22,003 bases of DNA from SIG459 sp045638085 (GCA_045638085.1 JAZUAQ010000043.1:1-22003), one strand, 5' to 3'. Positions 6,993-15,881 are shown, counted from the first letter of the stretch. Notes: a model not told the origin generated them from the sequence alone. Program-made: numbers and translations.

Positions 6993-7361
6993 ATGCCCAT
7001 ATATGAAGAAAAGGGTCTTTTCCGTCTGGATACGGAAAATTCCTCCTATTGGATGAAGCTGAGTCCCTTCGGCCATCTCGAACATCTGCACTATGGCGCA
7101 CTGCTTGCCTCGGGCGACAGCGCAGCGCTGGCACTCAAGCGCACCGTGCCTTACGGCAGTGCGGTTTGCTACAGCGAAGATGACCCAAGCTACTGCCTCG
7201 ATACTCTCTGCCTTGAATGGTCGGGAGTGGGCAAGGGGGATTACCGCAACAGCCCCTGCGAGATAAAGATGCCCGACGGCAGCTTTGTTACGGATTTTGT
7301 CTACAAAAGCCATGAGATAAGCGAAGGCTGCGTGGCTATGGAATGCCTTCCCACAGCCTAG
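6993..7361 (+). CDS. GH36 alpha-galactosidase, N-terminal beta-sandwich segment up to the TAG
   Basis: These 122 residues (MPIYEEKGLFRLDTENSSY onward) form the first part of the GH36 N-terminal beta-supersandwich, including FGHLEHLHYGALL, which is typical of the family. The upstream in-frame ATG at 6948 lies inside the terminator hairpin and has no ribosome binding site, so 6993 is preferred. Alone this piece lacks all catalytic residues. Confidence 0.7.
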   Translation: MPIYEEKGLFRLDTENSSYWMKLSPFGHLEHLHYGALLASGDSAALALKRTVPYGSAVCYSEDDPSYCLDTLCLEWSGVGKGDYRNSPCEIKMPDGSFVTDFVYKSHEISEGCVAMECLPTA

Positions 7362-7403
7362 GCCGATGCGGACACCGAGGGCGTCCAAACTCTGCGCATA
7401 GAT

Positions 7404-9335
7404 ATGGAGGATACCCTCCACCCCATTAAGCTGAGCCTTTACTATACTGTATTCCCACAGGCAAATGTGATAAGCCGCAGATGCGTTGTCACTAACGGCG
7501 CAGATAAGGACATCTCCCTTCGCAAGATAATGTCCATGAGCATGGACATGAGCACCGCGCCTCTGGAAATGCACACCTTCGACGGAGGCTGGATAAAGGA
7601 AGCTCACCACAATGTGCGCAATGTGGAAGCGGGTCTTTATGTGAATTCCTCTTCAACGGGAGCATCCTCCAATCGCCATAATCCAGGCTTTCTCCTCAGC
7701 GAAAGGGGAGCGGGAGAAGACCACGGCAGGGTTTGGGGATTCAACCTTGTTTATTCCGGCAGCCACTACGGCGCTGTTGAGCGCTCCGGCGAGGATATAG
7801 TCCGCGTGATGCTGGGCATAAACCCCAGCTGCTTCGATTGGACTTTACACTCCGGAGAGAGCTTCGAGACTCCCGAAGCGGTTATGAGCCGCTCGGATAA
7901 GGGCTTCAACGGTCTTCGCAGAAACTTTCATCGCTTCGTAAATGGCAACATTGTTCGCGGCGATTGGAAAAATGTTGAGCGCCCCGTGCTTGCCAACAAC
8001 TGGGAGGCCCATTTTTTTAGATTCACCCACGGAAAGCTGATAAGGCTGGCACGCAGAGCCAAAAAGCTTGGCGTGGAGCTTTTCGTGCTGGATGACGGCT
8101 GGTTCGGGAAAAGAAACAACGATCATGCAGGTTTGGGTGACTATACTACCAACCTTAAAAAACTTCCTCACGGAGTTGAGGGAGTTGCAAAAGCCGTTCG
8201 AAGAATGGGCATGGACTTCGGTCTATGGTTTGAGCCGGAGATGGTCAACGAGGATTCGGATTTATTCAGAGCCCACCCCGATTGGGCGGTGAAGGTGCCG
8301 GGCAGAAGCCCTGCAAAAGGGCGCAATCAGCTGGTGCTGGATCTGACAAGGGCTGAAGTCCGCGACTACATCGTTGAAAATGTGGGCGCAATTATGGACT
8401 CAACAAAGCTGAAATATGTGAAGTGGGACTATAACCGCCATATCTCCGATGCCTTTTCCCCGAGCCTTGAAAATCAGGGTGAATTTCACCACCGCTATAT
8501 TCTGGGTCTTTACGATGTGCTTAGCCGCATCTTCCGTCCCCGCCCCCATGTGCTTCTGGAGAGCTGCTCGTCGGGGGGCAACCGCTTTGATTTGGGAATG
8601 CTGTGCTTCTCTCCTCAGATTTGGGGCAGCGACAACACCGACCCTATCGAGCGTCTGGATATTCAGGGAGGACTTAGCTATCTTTACCCACAATCCACAT
8701 GGGGCAGCCATGTGGCGGCAGCGCCCAGTCAGCAGACTTTACGCACCACGCCCCTTTCCACCCGCTTCAATGTGGCCGCTTTCGGCTGCTTCGGCTATGA
8801 GCTGGATTTGAAGTATCTATCCAGAGCGGAGAGGCAGGAGGTCTGCCACCAGATTGCCTGGTATAAAAAGCACCGCCGCACTCTCCAATTCGGTCAGTTC
8901 AGCCGCAGAGAGGGCACAAGAGCCGGCACAGAGATCTGGCAGGCAGGCGAAGGGGATAAATGCGTCTGCGCCTATTACCAGAGAGGCTATAATGCAGCAC
9001 CCGCGGGAGATATTATGCCTGTCTCGGGGCTTGAAAGTGATAAGCTTTATAAAGTGGCTGCCAAGGAGCAGAATGTTTATCTGCGCTCCTTCGGCGAGCT
9101 TATAAAGCATCTTCTGCCTTTTTCCCTCAACCCAAACGGTTTTATATTCCGAACAGCCGATTCTCTCGTGAATCTTGTGGATTCAGCGGAGAAATATACG
9201 GCGCAGGGTGCCATGCTTATGGAAGGAATCAGGCTGGAAAACCAGTTTCTGGGCACGGGATACCACCCCAACATAAGAGTTTTGGGTGATTTCGGCTCCA
9301 ATATATATTCTATAGAAGCAATTGAAGGAGAATAA
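7404..9335 (+). CDS. GH36 alpha-galactosidase, catalytic segment after the TAG
   Basis: This 643-residue open segment holds the remaining N-domain, the (beta/alpha)8 barrel and the C-terminal sheet. Visible active-site features are LFVLDDGWFG, the nucleophile Asp in YVKWDYNR (codon 479 counted from 6993), the sugar-binding LLESCSSGGNRFDLG, and the acid/base Asp in WGSDNTDPIERL (codon 547). Those positions are close to the two catalytic Asp of characterised bacterial GH36 enzymes (about 478 and 548, as I recall). The enzyme would remove terminal alpha-galactose from melibiose or raffinose-type sugars in the cytoplasm (no signal peptide). The ATG at 7404 has no ribosome binding site and is internal to the domain, so independent translation is unlikely to give an active protein. 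The stop overlaps the region of the pepT ribosome binding site. Confidence 0.75.
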   Translation: MEDTLHPIKLSLYYTVFPQANVISRRCVVTNGADKDISLRKIMSMSMDMSTAPLEMHTFDGGWIKEAHHNVRNVEAGLYVNSSSTGASSNRHNPGFLLSERGAGEDHGRVWGFNLVYSGSHYGAVERSGEDIVRVMLGINPSCFDWTLHSGESFETPEAVMSRSDKGFNGLRRNFHRFVNGNIVRGDWKNVERPVLANNWEAHFFRFTHGKLIRLARRAKKLGVELFVLDDGWFGKRNNDHAGLGDYTTNLKKLPHGVEGVAKAVRRMGMDFGLWFEPEMVNEDSDLFRAHPDWAVKVPGRSPAKGRNQLVLDLTRAEVRDYIVENVGAIMDSTKLKYVKWDYNRHISDAFSPSLENQGEFHHRYILGLYDVLSRIFRPRPHVLLESCSSGGNRFDLGMLCFSPQIWGSDNTDPIERLDIQGGLSYLYPQSTWGSHVAAAPSQQTLRTTPLSTRFNVAAFGCFGYELDLKYLSRAERQEVCHQIAWYKKHRRTLQFGQFSRREGTRAGTEIWQAGEGDKCVCAYYQRGYNAAPAGDIMPVSGLESDKLYKVAAKEQNVYLRSFGELIKHLLPFSLNPNGFIFRTADSLVNLVDSAEKYTAQGAMLMEGIRLENQFLGTGYHPNIRVLGDFGSNIYSIEAIEGE

Positions 9336-9339
9336 AAAA

Positions 9340-10557
9340 ATGAAAGCATACGAAAGATTTTTGAAATATGTTCAGATAAACACTGCCAGCAGCGAGACAA
9401 GCGAGACCACTCCCTCCACCGCCTGCCAGTTTGACCTTTCAAACCTGCTTGCAGAGGAACTGCGCGAGATGGGCGTCAGCGAGGTTTACGTGGATGAGCA
9501 TGCATATGTCTACGGCGTTATCCCTGCAAGCGAGGGTCTCGAAGATGCTATGAGCATCGGTTTCATCGCCCACCTTGATACCATCCCCGACTTCCCTGGC
9601 GAGAATGTGAAGCCCCGCCTCATCGAAAATTATGACGGCGGCGACATCGTCCTGGGCGATAGCGGAAGAATCCTTTCTCCCGCAGATTTCCCCCACCTGC
9701 CTTCCCTCAAGGGACGCAGCATAATCGTTACCGATGGCACCACCGTTCTTGGCGCCGACAACAAGGCAGGCGTTGCAGAGATTATGGAGATGGCGGAGAC
9801 CATCATCAAGGAAGGTATTCCCCATAGCCGCATTGCCATCGGCTTCTGCCCCGATGAGGAAATCGGCCACGGTGCCTCCCTTATGGATCTTGAGCGCTTC
9901 GGCGCAAAGGTTGCCTACACCGCAGACGGCGGCGCAGAGGGCGGCGTTGAGTATGAAAACTTCAATGCCTGCGGCGCAAAAATCAGCTTCAACGGCTTCA
10001 ATGTTCATCCCGGTTCTGCAAAAGATACCATGATAAACGCAAGTCTCGTTGCCATGGAATTCAACGCAATGCTGCCCTCCGGCGACATCCCCAGAGACAC
10101 CGAGGGCTATGAAGGCTTCTTCCATCTGACAAGCATGGAAGGCGATGTGGAGAAGGCAACTCTCAACTATATCATCCGCGACCACGATGCAGGCTCCTTC
10201 GAAGCCCGCAAAGCATGCCTTGCCCATGCAACAAAGCTTCTTAATAAGAAATATGGCGAAGGCACCGTTGTCCTTGAGATAAAAGAGCATTACCGCAATA
10301 TGTGCGAGGCTGTAAAGCCCCATTTCCATGTGGTGGAAAATGCCCTTGAGGCCATCAAGGCTGCAGGTCTTGAGCCCGTCGTTGAGCCCATCCGCGGCGG
10401 CACCGATGGCGCACAGCTTACCTTCCGCGGTCTGCCCTGCCCCAATCTGGGAACCGGCGGCTATGCCTACCACGGACCTTATGAGCATATCAGCGTTGAG
10501 GGCATGGAAATAAGCACCCGCATCCTCCTCAATATCGTGGAGAGGTATGCAAAGTGA
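9340..10557 (+). CDS. pepT: M20 peptidase T (tripeptide aminopeptidase)
   Basis: The 405-residue cytosolic product aligns with PepT even in numbering. Its zinc site consists of His78 (IAHLDT), bridging Asp140 (GADNKAG), Glu174 with catalytic Glu173 (PDEEIGHG), Asp196 (YTADGG) and His378 (YAYHGPYEH), and NVHPGSAKD lies at 221-229. These match the E. coli PepT residues 78, 140, 173, 174, 196 and 379 as I recall them. PepT removes the N-terminal residue from tripeptides. GAAGGAG at 9324-9330 directs the ATG at 9340 rather than the in-frame ATG at 9322, which would overlap the GH36 end. The place of a peptidase between an alpha-galactosidase and sugar carriers is unusual and may simply reflect operon accretion. 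It overlaps the next gene by four bases. Confidence 0.93.
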   Translation: MKAYERFLKYVQINTASSETSETTPSTACQFDLSNLLAEELREMGVSEVYVDEHAYVYGVIPASEGLEDAMSIGFIAHLDTIPDFPGENVKPRLIENYDGGDIVLGDSGRILSPADFPHLPSLKGRSIIVTDGTTVLGADNKAGVAEIMEMAETIIKEGIPHSRIAIGFCPDEEIGHGASLMDLERFGAKVAYTADGGAEGGVEYENFNACGAKISFNGFNVHPGSAKDTMINASLVAMEFNAMLPSGDIPRDTEGYEGFFHLTSMEGDVEKATLNYIIRDHDAGSFEARKACLAHATKLLNKKYGEGTVVLEIKEHYRNMCEAVKPHFHVVENALEAIKAAGLEPVVEPIRGGTDGAQLTFRGLPCPNLGTGGYAYHGPYEHISVEGMEISTRILLNIVERYAK

Positions 10558-11198
10558 GCGGAAAAGTAATCCTTTTTGATTTTGACGGCACACTGCTTTA
10601 TACAATTCCCGATTTGGGAGATGCGGTGAATTTTGCCCTTTCCAAATATGGCTATCCCAATCATGACTATCCCACCATCCAGTCCTTTGTGGGCAATGGA
10701 GTGAGAAAGCTTGTGGAGCGAGCCCTCCCCGGCGGAGAGGAAAACGGCGATTTTGACAAGGTTTTCGCCGCCTTCAACGAATATTACGACATCCATTGTG
10801 TGGACAAAACTGCGCCCTACGAGGGTATTATGGATATGCTGAAAACACTCCACGACAGGGGAGAGCGCATGGCCATCGTCACCAATAAATATCAGGCCGC
10901 AGCAGAAGAGCTTCGCATCCGCTTTTTCGGGGACTATATCCCCATAATCGAGGGTGACCGCCCCGGCAGAGAGCGCAAGCCAAACTCCGCCCCCGTCCTT
11001 GCCGCTATGAAGGCGCTGGGAGCAGAGGGGGAGCAGGCCGTGTATATAGGTGACAGCGAGGTTGACTATATGACCGCGGCAAATTCCGGCGCGGACTTCA
11101 TCGCTGTGGCATGGGGATACCGCGACGTGGATTTCCTCAAATCCCTCGGAGCGGAAAAAATAGCATATACTCCCGCAGACATCCCTGAAATGATTTAA
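10554..11198 (+). CDS. HAD-superfamily phosphatase, phosphoglycolate-phosphatase-like
   Basis: The 214-residue product has all four HAD motifs: DFDGTL (Asp9, Asp11), Thr110 in AIVTNK, Lys142, and IGDSEVDY (Asp167, Asp171). An alpha-helical C1 cap lies at about 20-85. It belongs to the Gph/PpaX-like group acting on small phosphomonoesters; sugar-phosphate or phosphoglycolate are candidates. The start codon is GTG, overlapping the pepT TGA in GTGA, with GGAGAGG 8 nt upstream, so translation is coupled to pepT. Confidence 0.85.
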   Translation: MSGKVILFDFDGTLLYTIPDLGDAVNFALSKYGYPNHDYPTIQSFVGNGVRKLVERALPGGEENGDFDKVFAAFNEYYDIHCVDKTAPYEGIMDMLKTLHDRGERMAIVTNKYQAAAEELRIRFFGDYIPIIEGDRPGRERKPNSAPVLAAMKALGAEGEQAVYIGDSEVDYMTAANSGADFIAVAWGYRDVDFLKSLGAEKIAYTPADIPEMI

Positions 11199-11226
11199 CT
11201 TATTATCTAAAAAAGGGGGCTTTGCC

Positions 11227-12600
11227 ATGAAGGGCAAAACCGCGCAGGACAGAATCGACAGCCGCAATAAATATTTCTTCGGCCTTGGCACAGTGGGCCG
11301 CGACATGCTCTATAGCCTTGTGAGCATGTACTTTATCTCCTTCGCCACAGAGGCACTGGATCTCAGCGACTCCGTTATGTGGTGGATGAGCGCCGCTTTT
11401 GTAATCTTGGGTGTTTTCGATGCCTTTAATGACCCCGTAACGGGTATTATAGTGGACAACACCCGCACTCGCTGGGGCAAATTCAAGCCTTGGATAGTCC
11501 TTGGCGCGATTGCGGGCGGCATTCTCACAATACTGCTTTTCTCCGACCTTGGTCTCTCAGGCCCTGCATACATAGTTTTCTTTGTGGTGGTCTATGTGCT
11601 TTGGGATATTATCTATGGTCTCAATGATATTGCCTATTGGACACTCATGCCCGCCCTGACTCTTGACCAGAAAAAGCGCGAGAAGATAGGTTCCTTTGCC
11701 CGAATTTGCGCAAATGTGGGTATGTATGCCGTTGTCCTTTCCGTCACCGCCCTTACGGATAACTATACCTCCAAGAGAGGCTTTTTCCTGATGGCTGTGG
11801 GCGTAACAGTCATCACATGGCTCTTCCTCTGCTTCACCGTTTTCGGTGTTAAGGAGAATAAAATTGCCACAAAGGATGAGGAGAAAACCCGCTTCAAGGA
11901 TATTTTGGTGGTGCTCAAGGAAAATGACCAGCTGCGTATCACCGCCATTGCCATGGCTCTTTTTATGATCGGTTATTGCACAACCACGGGCTTTGGTACT
12001 TATTACTTCAAGTATGTTTTCAAAAACCCCGATATGTACACTGTGTTTGCAGGCGTTCTGGGTGTGAGCCAGCTTGCTGCGCTGCTGCTTTTCCCCAAGT
12101 TCTCCAAGCGCTTCAGCCGCCGTCAGCTTTATACCGCCGCCACCATAATGGTTTTCGCAGGTTATGTGATTTTCTTCTGCGGTGACGGAAAGATGGCTGT
12201 TGTGGGCGTGGCAGGACTTCTTATCTTCGCAGCTCAGGCCTTCATCCAGCTTCTCATGCTCATGTTCCTTGCTGACACCATCGAGTACGGCCAGTGGAAG
12301 ATTGGACGCCGCGATGAGGCTGTCACCTTCTCTGTTCAGCCCTTCGTCAACAAGATTGGCGGCGCGATAAGCAAGGGCATAGTCTCCGTAACCCTCATTA
12401 TCTCAGGCATTAACTCCGCAGTAAGCGTGGACGATGTGACAGATACGGGCATTCTCATTGTGAAGCTTGCGATGCTTATCCTGCCCCTTATCAGCATAGT
12501 TGCGGGCTTTTTCGTATACCGCAAATACTTCAAAATTGACGATACGCTCTTTGGAAAAATTGTTTCCGAGTTGAAAGAGCGCGGAGATATAAACGCATAA
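11227..12600 (+). CDS. GPH-family (MelB-like) glycoside/cation symporter
   Basis: A 457-residue protein with about 12 transmembrane segments. The signature FNDPVTGIIVDNTRTRWGKF (67-86) with Asp69 is the cation-site and loop motif of the glycoside-pentoside-hexuronide:cation symporter family, and WTLMPALT near residue 140 fits the same family. It would bring a galactoside or related sugar in with sodium or protons. Its position behind GH36 is the classical alpha-galactosidase/melibiose-carrier pairing. An AAAAGGGGGC ribosome binding site lies upstream, and the gap after the HAD gene is 28 nt. Confidence 0.9.
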   Translation: MKGKTAQDRIDSRNKYFFGLGTVGRDMLYSLVSMYFISFATEALDLSDSVMWWMSAAFVILGVFDAFNDPVTGIIVDNTRTRWGKFKPWIVLGAIAGGILTILLFSDLGLSGPAYIVFFVVVYVLWDIIYGLNDIAYWTLMPALTLDQKKREKIGSFARICANVGMYAVVLSVTALTDNYTSKRGFFLMAVGVTVITWLFLCFTVFGVKENKIATKDEEKTRFKDILVVLKENDQLRITAIAMALFMIGYCTTTGFGTYYFKYVFKNPDMYTVFAGVLGVSQLAALLLFPKFSKRFSRRQLYTAATIMVFAGYVIFFCGDGKMAVVGVAGLLIFAAQAFIQLLMLMFLADTIEYGQWKIGRRDEAVTFSVQPFVNKIGGAISKGIVSVTLIISGINSAVSVDDVTDTGILIVKLAMLILPLISIVAGFFVYRKYFKIDDTLFGKIVSELKERGDINA

Positions 12601-12615
12601 GAAGGGGGAAGTGCA

Positions 12616-13893
12616 GTGAAAAAGAAACTGGGAGCAAGAATTTGGTCTGTGCTTATACTGGTGGGTCTTTCAGGACAGTTCGCATGGACACTGGAGAACA
12701 TGTATTTCAACGTGTTCCTCTATAACACCATATCCACAAACCCCGACTATATAGCCGCAATGGTGGCTGCCTCCGCAATAACCGCCACGCTGACAACCCT
12801 TATTATGGGCGCACTCAGCGACCGCGTGGGCAAGCGCAAGGCTTTTATAACGGCCGGCTATATCCTGTGGGGCATAACCACCGCGGCTTTCGGCTTTGTT
12901 ACTCCCGAGTCCGCGGGAAAAGTGTTCCCCGTTGCCAACGCAGCTGCTGCCGCGGCGGTTCTTGTAATCATTCTGGACTGCCTTATGACCTTCTTTGGTT
13001 CAACCGCAAATGATGCCGCCTTCAACGCCTATGTTACGGATAATATCCCCAACGATAAGCGCGGCAAAACCGAGGGCGTGCTTGCAATTTTGCCTTTGGT
13101 GAGCATGCTGGTTGTTTTCGGACTTTTTGATGGCTATACCCAGAGAGGCGAGTGGAAAACCTTCTTCAGCATTTTCGGAATAATGGTCACTGTTGTGGGC
13201 ATTATCTCCCTCTTCATCGTGAAGGATTCTCCCACTCTCAAGCCCCGTAAGGACAGTTATTTCAAAAATCTTCTCTGCGGTCTGCGCCCCTCCGTTGTAA
13301 AATCCCTGCCGGGACTTTACTGGGCGCTGCTGGCGCTTTGCGTATTCTCCATTGCTGTGCAGGTCTTCTTCCCCTATCTGATAATCTATATCCAGACTTA
13401 TCTGGGAATTACCGACTATGCAATAGTGCTGGGAGCGGTTTTGCTGATTGCCTCAATTGTTTCTGTGGCAACCGGCGGCATTGCCGACAAGGTGGGCAAG
13501 CTTCGCTTCCTTTTGCCTTCCGGAATTTTGATGCTGGTGGGTCTTGTGGCGATGTTCTTTGCAAGAGCAATGCTTGCGGTAATCATATGCGGCTGCGTGA
13601 TGATGAGCGGATATATGATGCTCTCCGCCACCCTCAACGGCATACTCCGAGACCATACCCCAGAAGGAAAAGTTGGACATTTTCAGGGCATCCGCATGAT
13701 ATTTTCCGTTATGCTGCCCATGATAATAGGACCGTTCATCGGTTCCGCTGTTATTAAAAACAGCCCCGAAACCTATATGGAAATGGGTCAGCTGAAAAGC
13801 GTACCCACCCCCGGAATATTCCTTGCCGCCGCAATAACTCTGCTTTTCGTGATAATTCCCTTTGTCGCTCTTAAAAAACGCGAGAAAAACTAA
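12616..13893 (+). CDS. MFS transporter, probable sugar carrier
   Basis: A 425-residue protein with about 12 hydrophobic segments and the MFS motif A, GALSDRVGKRKAF (65-77). It lacks the GPH signature of its neighbour and so belongs to another MFS branch, possibly one of the SLC45-like sugar carriers. The start is GTG at 12616 behind GAAGGGGGAA (12601-12610), 15 nt after the previous stop. It could import a second sugar, export a product, or complement the GPH carrier. Ligand unknown. Confidence 0.82.
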   Translation: MKKKLGARIWSVLILVGLSGQFAWTLENMYFNVFLYNTISTNPDYIAAMVAASAITATLTTLIMGALSDRVGKRKAFITAGYILWGITTAAFGFVTPESAGKVFPVANAAAAAAVLVIILDCLMTFFGSTANDAAFNAYVTDNIPNDKRGKTEGVLAILPLVSMLVVFGLFDGYTQRGEWKTFFSIFGIMVTVVGIISLFIVKDSPTLKPRKDSYFKNLLCGLRPSVVKSLPGLYWALLALCVFSIAVQVFFPYLIIYIQTYLGITDYAIVLGAVLLIASIVSVATGGIADKVGKLRFLLPSGILMLVGLVAMFFARAMLAVIICGCVMMSGYMMLSATLNGILRDHTPEGKVGHFQGIRMIFSVMLPMIIGPFIGSAVIKNSPETYMEMGQLKSVPTPGIFLAAAITLLFVIIPFVALKKREKN

Positions 13894-13907
13894 GAGGAGG
13901 GCTTAAT

Positions 13908-15608
13908 ATGCGTACCCCCTGGGGAGAAAAACTGGATAAAAACAACATTCTGCAGGAATACCCCCGCCCCCAGTTCAGAAGAGAAAGCTATCTGAACTTA
14001 AACGGTGAATGGGAGTATACCCTCTCATCTTCTTCGGATATGCCGGAGGAATTTCCCGAAACAATTCTGGTGCCTTTTTCTCCCGAAAGTGAGCTTTCGG
14101 GAAATGTGAGCCGTCCTGCAAAGCGCGATTATATCTGGTATCGTCGCCGATTCAGCCTGCCCGAAGGCTTCAACAAGGGTAGAGTGCTGCTCCATTTCGG
14201 TGCTGTTGACCAGATGGCAACGGTGTTTGTAAACGGCAAGGAGCTTATGAGCCATACAGGCGGTTTCACCCCCTTCTCCGTGGATATAAGCGAAGTTCTT
14301 CGCGATAGCCGGGTTGAGATAGTTGTCCGCGTGGTGGATGTGACGGATAGCTCCTGGCATTCCCGCGGCAAGCAGTCCTCGAGAAGAGGCGGCATTTGGT
14401 ATACTCCTCAAAGCGGCATATGGCAGACGGTCTGGATGGAGTCCGTGCCCGAAAAATATATTCAGGGGCTTCGGATAATCCCCCACTATGATGAAGCCAA
14501 GATAGAACTCTGGATCGCAGGCGAGGGCGAAGGCTGCGTCAATGTGGAAGGGGAGGAGCATAGCTTCACGGCCGGTGAGCCTATGGAAATTCCCCTGAAG
14601 GAGCTGCACCCCTGGAGCCCGGAAGAACCCTATCTCTATGATTTCAGCATAAAGTTGGGAGAGGACTATGCGGAGAGCTATTTCGCAATGCGAAAATTCT
14701 CCGTGGAGCGGGACGAAAAAGGCAAAAAGCGTCTTTTCCTCAATGGCAAGCCCTATTTCCACAACGGACTTCTGGATCAGGGATATTGGTCGGACGGCAT
14801 GCTGACTGCTCCCAGCGATGAGGCGCTGATATTCGATATAAAAACTGCCAAGAGCATGGGATTTAATATGCTCCGCAAGCATATCAAGCTTGAAAGCCTG
14901 CGCTGGTATTATCACTGCGACAGACTGGGCATGCTTGTCTGGCAGGATATGCCCTCGGGCGGCACCAAGTATAATCCTCTTGCCATATCTGCGCCCCTTG
15001 TGACAAAGCGCCACAGCAAGGACGATAAGTATGGCTTTTTCGGACGCAAGGATCTTGAAGGCCGAGAGCAGTATTTCGCCGAGCTTCGCGAGATGATAAA
15101 TGCCCTTTATAACTGCCCCTGCATCGCCATGTGGGTGCCCTTCAACGAAGGCTGGGGTCAGTTTGACTCCGCAAAGGTCTGCAATTTCATTCTGGGCATG
15201 GACCGCAGCCGCACCATAGACCATGCCAGCGGGTGGCATGATCAGGGCATAAGCGATGTAAAGAGCTGGCATGTCTATTTCAAGCCTTATAGATTTGAAG
15301 AGGACAGACTTGGACGTGCCGTTGTGCTTTCCGAATTTGGCGGATACAATCACCGAGTCCACGGTCATAGCTTCAGCAAAAAGGATTTTGGCTATAAGCG
15401 CTATGAAAGCGCCAATAGTTATACCCATGCCTTCCGCTCTCTCTATAAGGAGCAGATTTTCCCCGCATGGCAGCAGGGACTTTCCGCCGCTGTCTATACC
15501 CAGCTCAGCGATGTTGAAGACGAACTCAACGGCCTTGTCACCTATAACCGCAAGGTGATAAAGATTGCACCTTCCACCGTGAAGGCAATCATAAGCGTAG
15601 ATAAATAA
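13908..15608 (+). CDS. Glycoside hydrolase family 2 enzyme (beta-galactosidase/glucuronidase-like)
   Basis: The 566-residue cytosolic product has the GH2 order: an N-terminal jelly-roll sugar-binding domain (YLNLNGEWEYTL, then FVNGKELMSHTGGFTPFSVD), an Ig-like domain around 190-260, then the barrel with KHIKLESLRWYYHCDRLGM. The acid/base is Glu414 in MWVPFNEGWGQFD and the nucleophile Glu476 in VVLSEFGGYNH. The pattern is that of the shorter 'GH2 sugar-binding' proteins rather than LacZ, and the C-terminal domains are absent. The substrate is a beta-galactoside, beta-glucuronide or beta-mannoside; the sequence alone does not decide. AGAGGAGGG stands before the ATG, and the gap to the MFS gene is 14 nt. 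Confidence 0.88.
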   Translation: MRTPWGEKLDKNNILQEYPRPQFRRESYLNLNGEWEYTLSSSSDMPEEFPETILVPFSPESELSGNVSRPAKRDYIWYRRRFSLPEGFNKGRVLLHFGAVDQMATVFVNGKELMSHTGGFTPFSVDISEVLRDSRVEIVVRVVDVTDSSWHSRGKQSSRRGGIWYTPQSGIWQTVWMESVPEKYIQGLRIIPHYDEAKIELWIAGEGEGCVNVEGEEHSFTAGEPMEIPLKELHPWSPEEPYLYDFSIKLGEDYAESYFAMRKFSVERDEKGKKRLFLNGKPYFHNGLLDQGYWSDGMLTAPSDEALIFDIKTAKSMGFNMLRKHIKLESLRWYYHCDRLGMLVWQDMPSGGTKYNPLAISAPLVTKRHSKDDKYGFFGRKDLEGREQYFAELREMINALYNCPCIAMWVPFNEGWGQFDSAKVCNFILGMDRSRTIDHASGWHDQGISDVKSWHVYFKPYRFEEDRLGRAVVLSEFGGYNHRVHGHSFSKKDFGYKRYESANSYTHAFRSLYKEQIFPAWQQGLSAAVYTQLSDVEDELNGLVTYNRKVIKIAPSTVKAIISVDK

Positions 15609-15622
15609 GAAAGCGTGAGATT

Positions 15623-15829
15623 ATGAATGTTATAGTGGCATACATCATAGTAGCAATTATTGGTGTGGTGATGCTGTGCTTTCCTGAAGTGCTGTATACG
15701 TTGACTATTGGCTGGAAGTATAAGTCTCGCGACGGAAGCCCCAGATTTTATAGAATCATTGCTCGTATTTGCGGCGTAGTGATGATGCTGGCAGGAGTTT
15801 TCGGCGTAGTTGCGGAGGCGCTTGCATAA
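15623..15829 (+). CDS. Small two-helix membrane protein, DUF6199-like
   Basis: The 68-residue product has two transmembrane helices (about 3-25 and 45-66). They are separated by a short polar loop with FPEVLYTLTIGWKYKSRDG (20-38). The FPE-x6-GWKYK pattern, then an Arg-rich start of helix two, resembles the small DUF6199 membrane proteins as I recall them. Function is unknown. It lies 14 nt after GH2 and directly before the operon terminator. The ribosome binding site is weak (GCGTGAG), so the level is probably low or coupled to GH2. Confidence 0.7.
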   Translation: MNVIVAYIIVAIIGVVMLCFPEVLYTLTIGWKYKSRDGSPRFYRIIARICGVVMMLAGVFGVVAEALA

Positions 15830-15831
15830 AT

Positions 15832-15871
15832 AAAAAGGAAACCTCCTATGCTAAGGAGGTTTCCTTTTTTT
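15832..15871 (+). terminator. Terminator of the carbohydrate operon
   Basis: AAGGAAACCTCCT (15835-15847) and AGGAGGTTTCCTT (15854-15866) form a 13-bp stem with a 6-nt loop, preceded by an A-run and followed by T residues to 15871. It should work in both directions. It closes the set from GH36 to the small membrane protein. Confidence 0.93.
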
Positions 15872-15881
15872 GTCTCACCAC

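Larger units (their letters stand above)
6993..9335 (+). pseudogene. GH36 alpha-galactosidase interrupted by a single in-frame TAG (codon 123)
   Basis: From the ATG at 6993 (GGAGGTG ribosome binding site at 6981-6987) to the TAA at 9333 the frame is continuous over 780 positions except for TAG at 7359-7361. There is no frameshift: the text on both sides is in one frame and aligns as one GH36 protein. The amber sits in the stretch LPTA-stop-ADADTEGVQTLRI. In related enzymes as I recall them, this region reads like LPATYxxDxEAxTLEI, so the codon most likely replaces a Tyr codon (TAC or TAT to TAG, one base). Options are a true nonsense mutation, a population variant or base-call error, or suppression. 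None of the 17 complete genes in the window ends in TAG (13 TAA, 4 TGA), so amber is rare here. First gene of the operon, so loss could be polar. Confidence 0.8.

Noticed and set aside
9322..9339. Earlier ATG for pepT at 9322
   Set aside because: It overlaps the GH36 end and lies before the GAAGGAG site that properly spaces the ATG at 9340; PepT numbering also fits 9340.
14025..15428. 467-codon minus-strand frame opposite GH2
   Set aside because: GH2 catalytic residues lie on the plus strand; this is a shadow frame.
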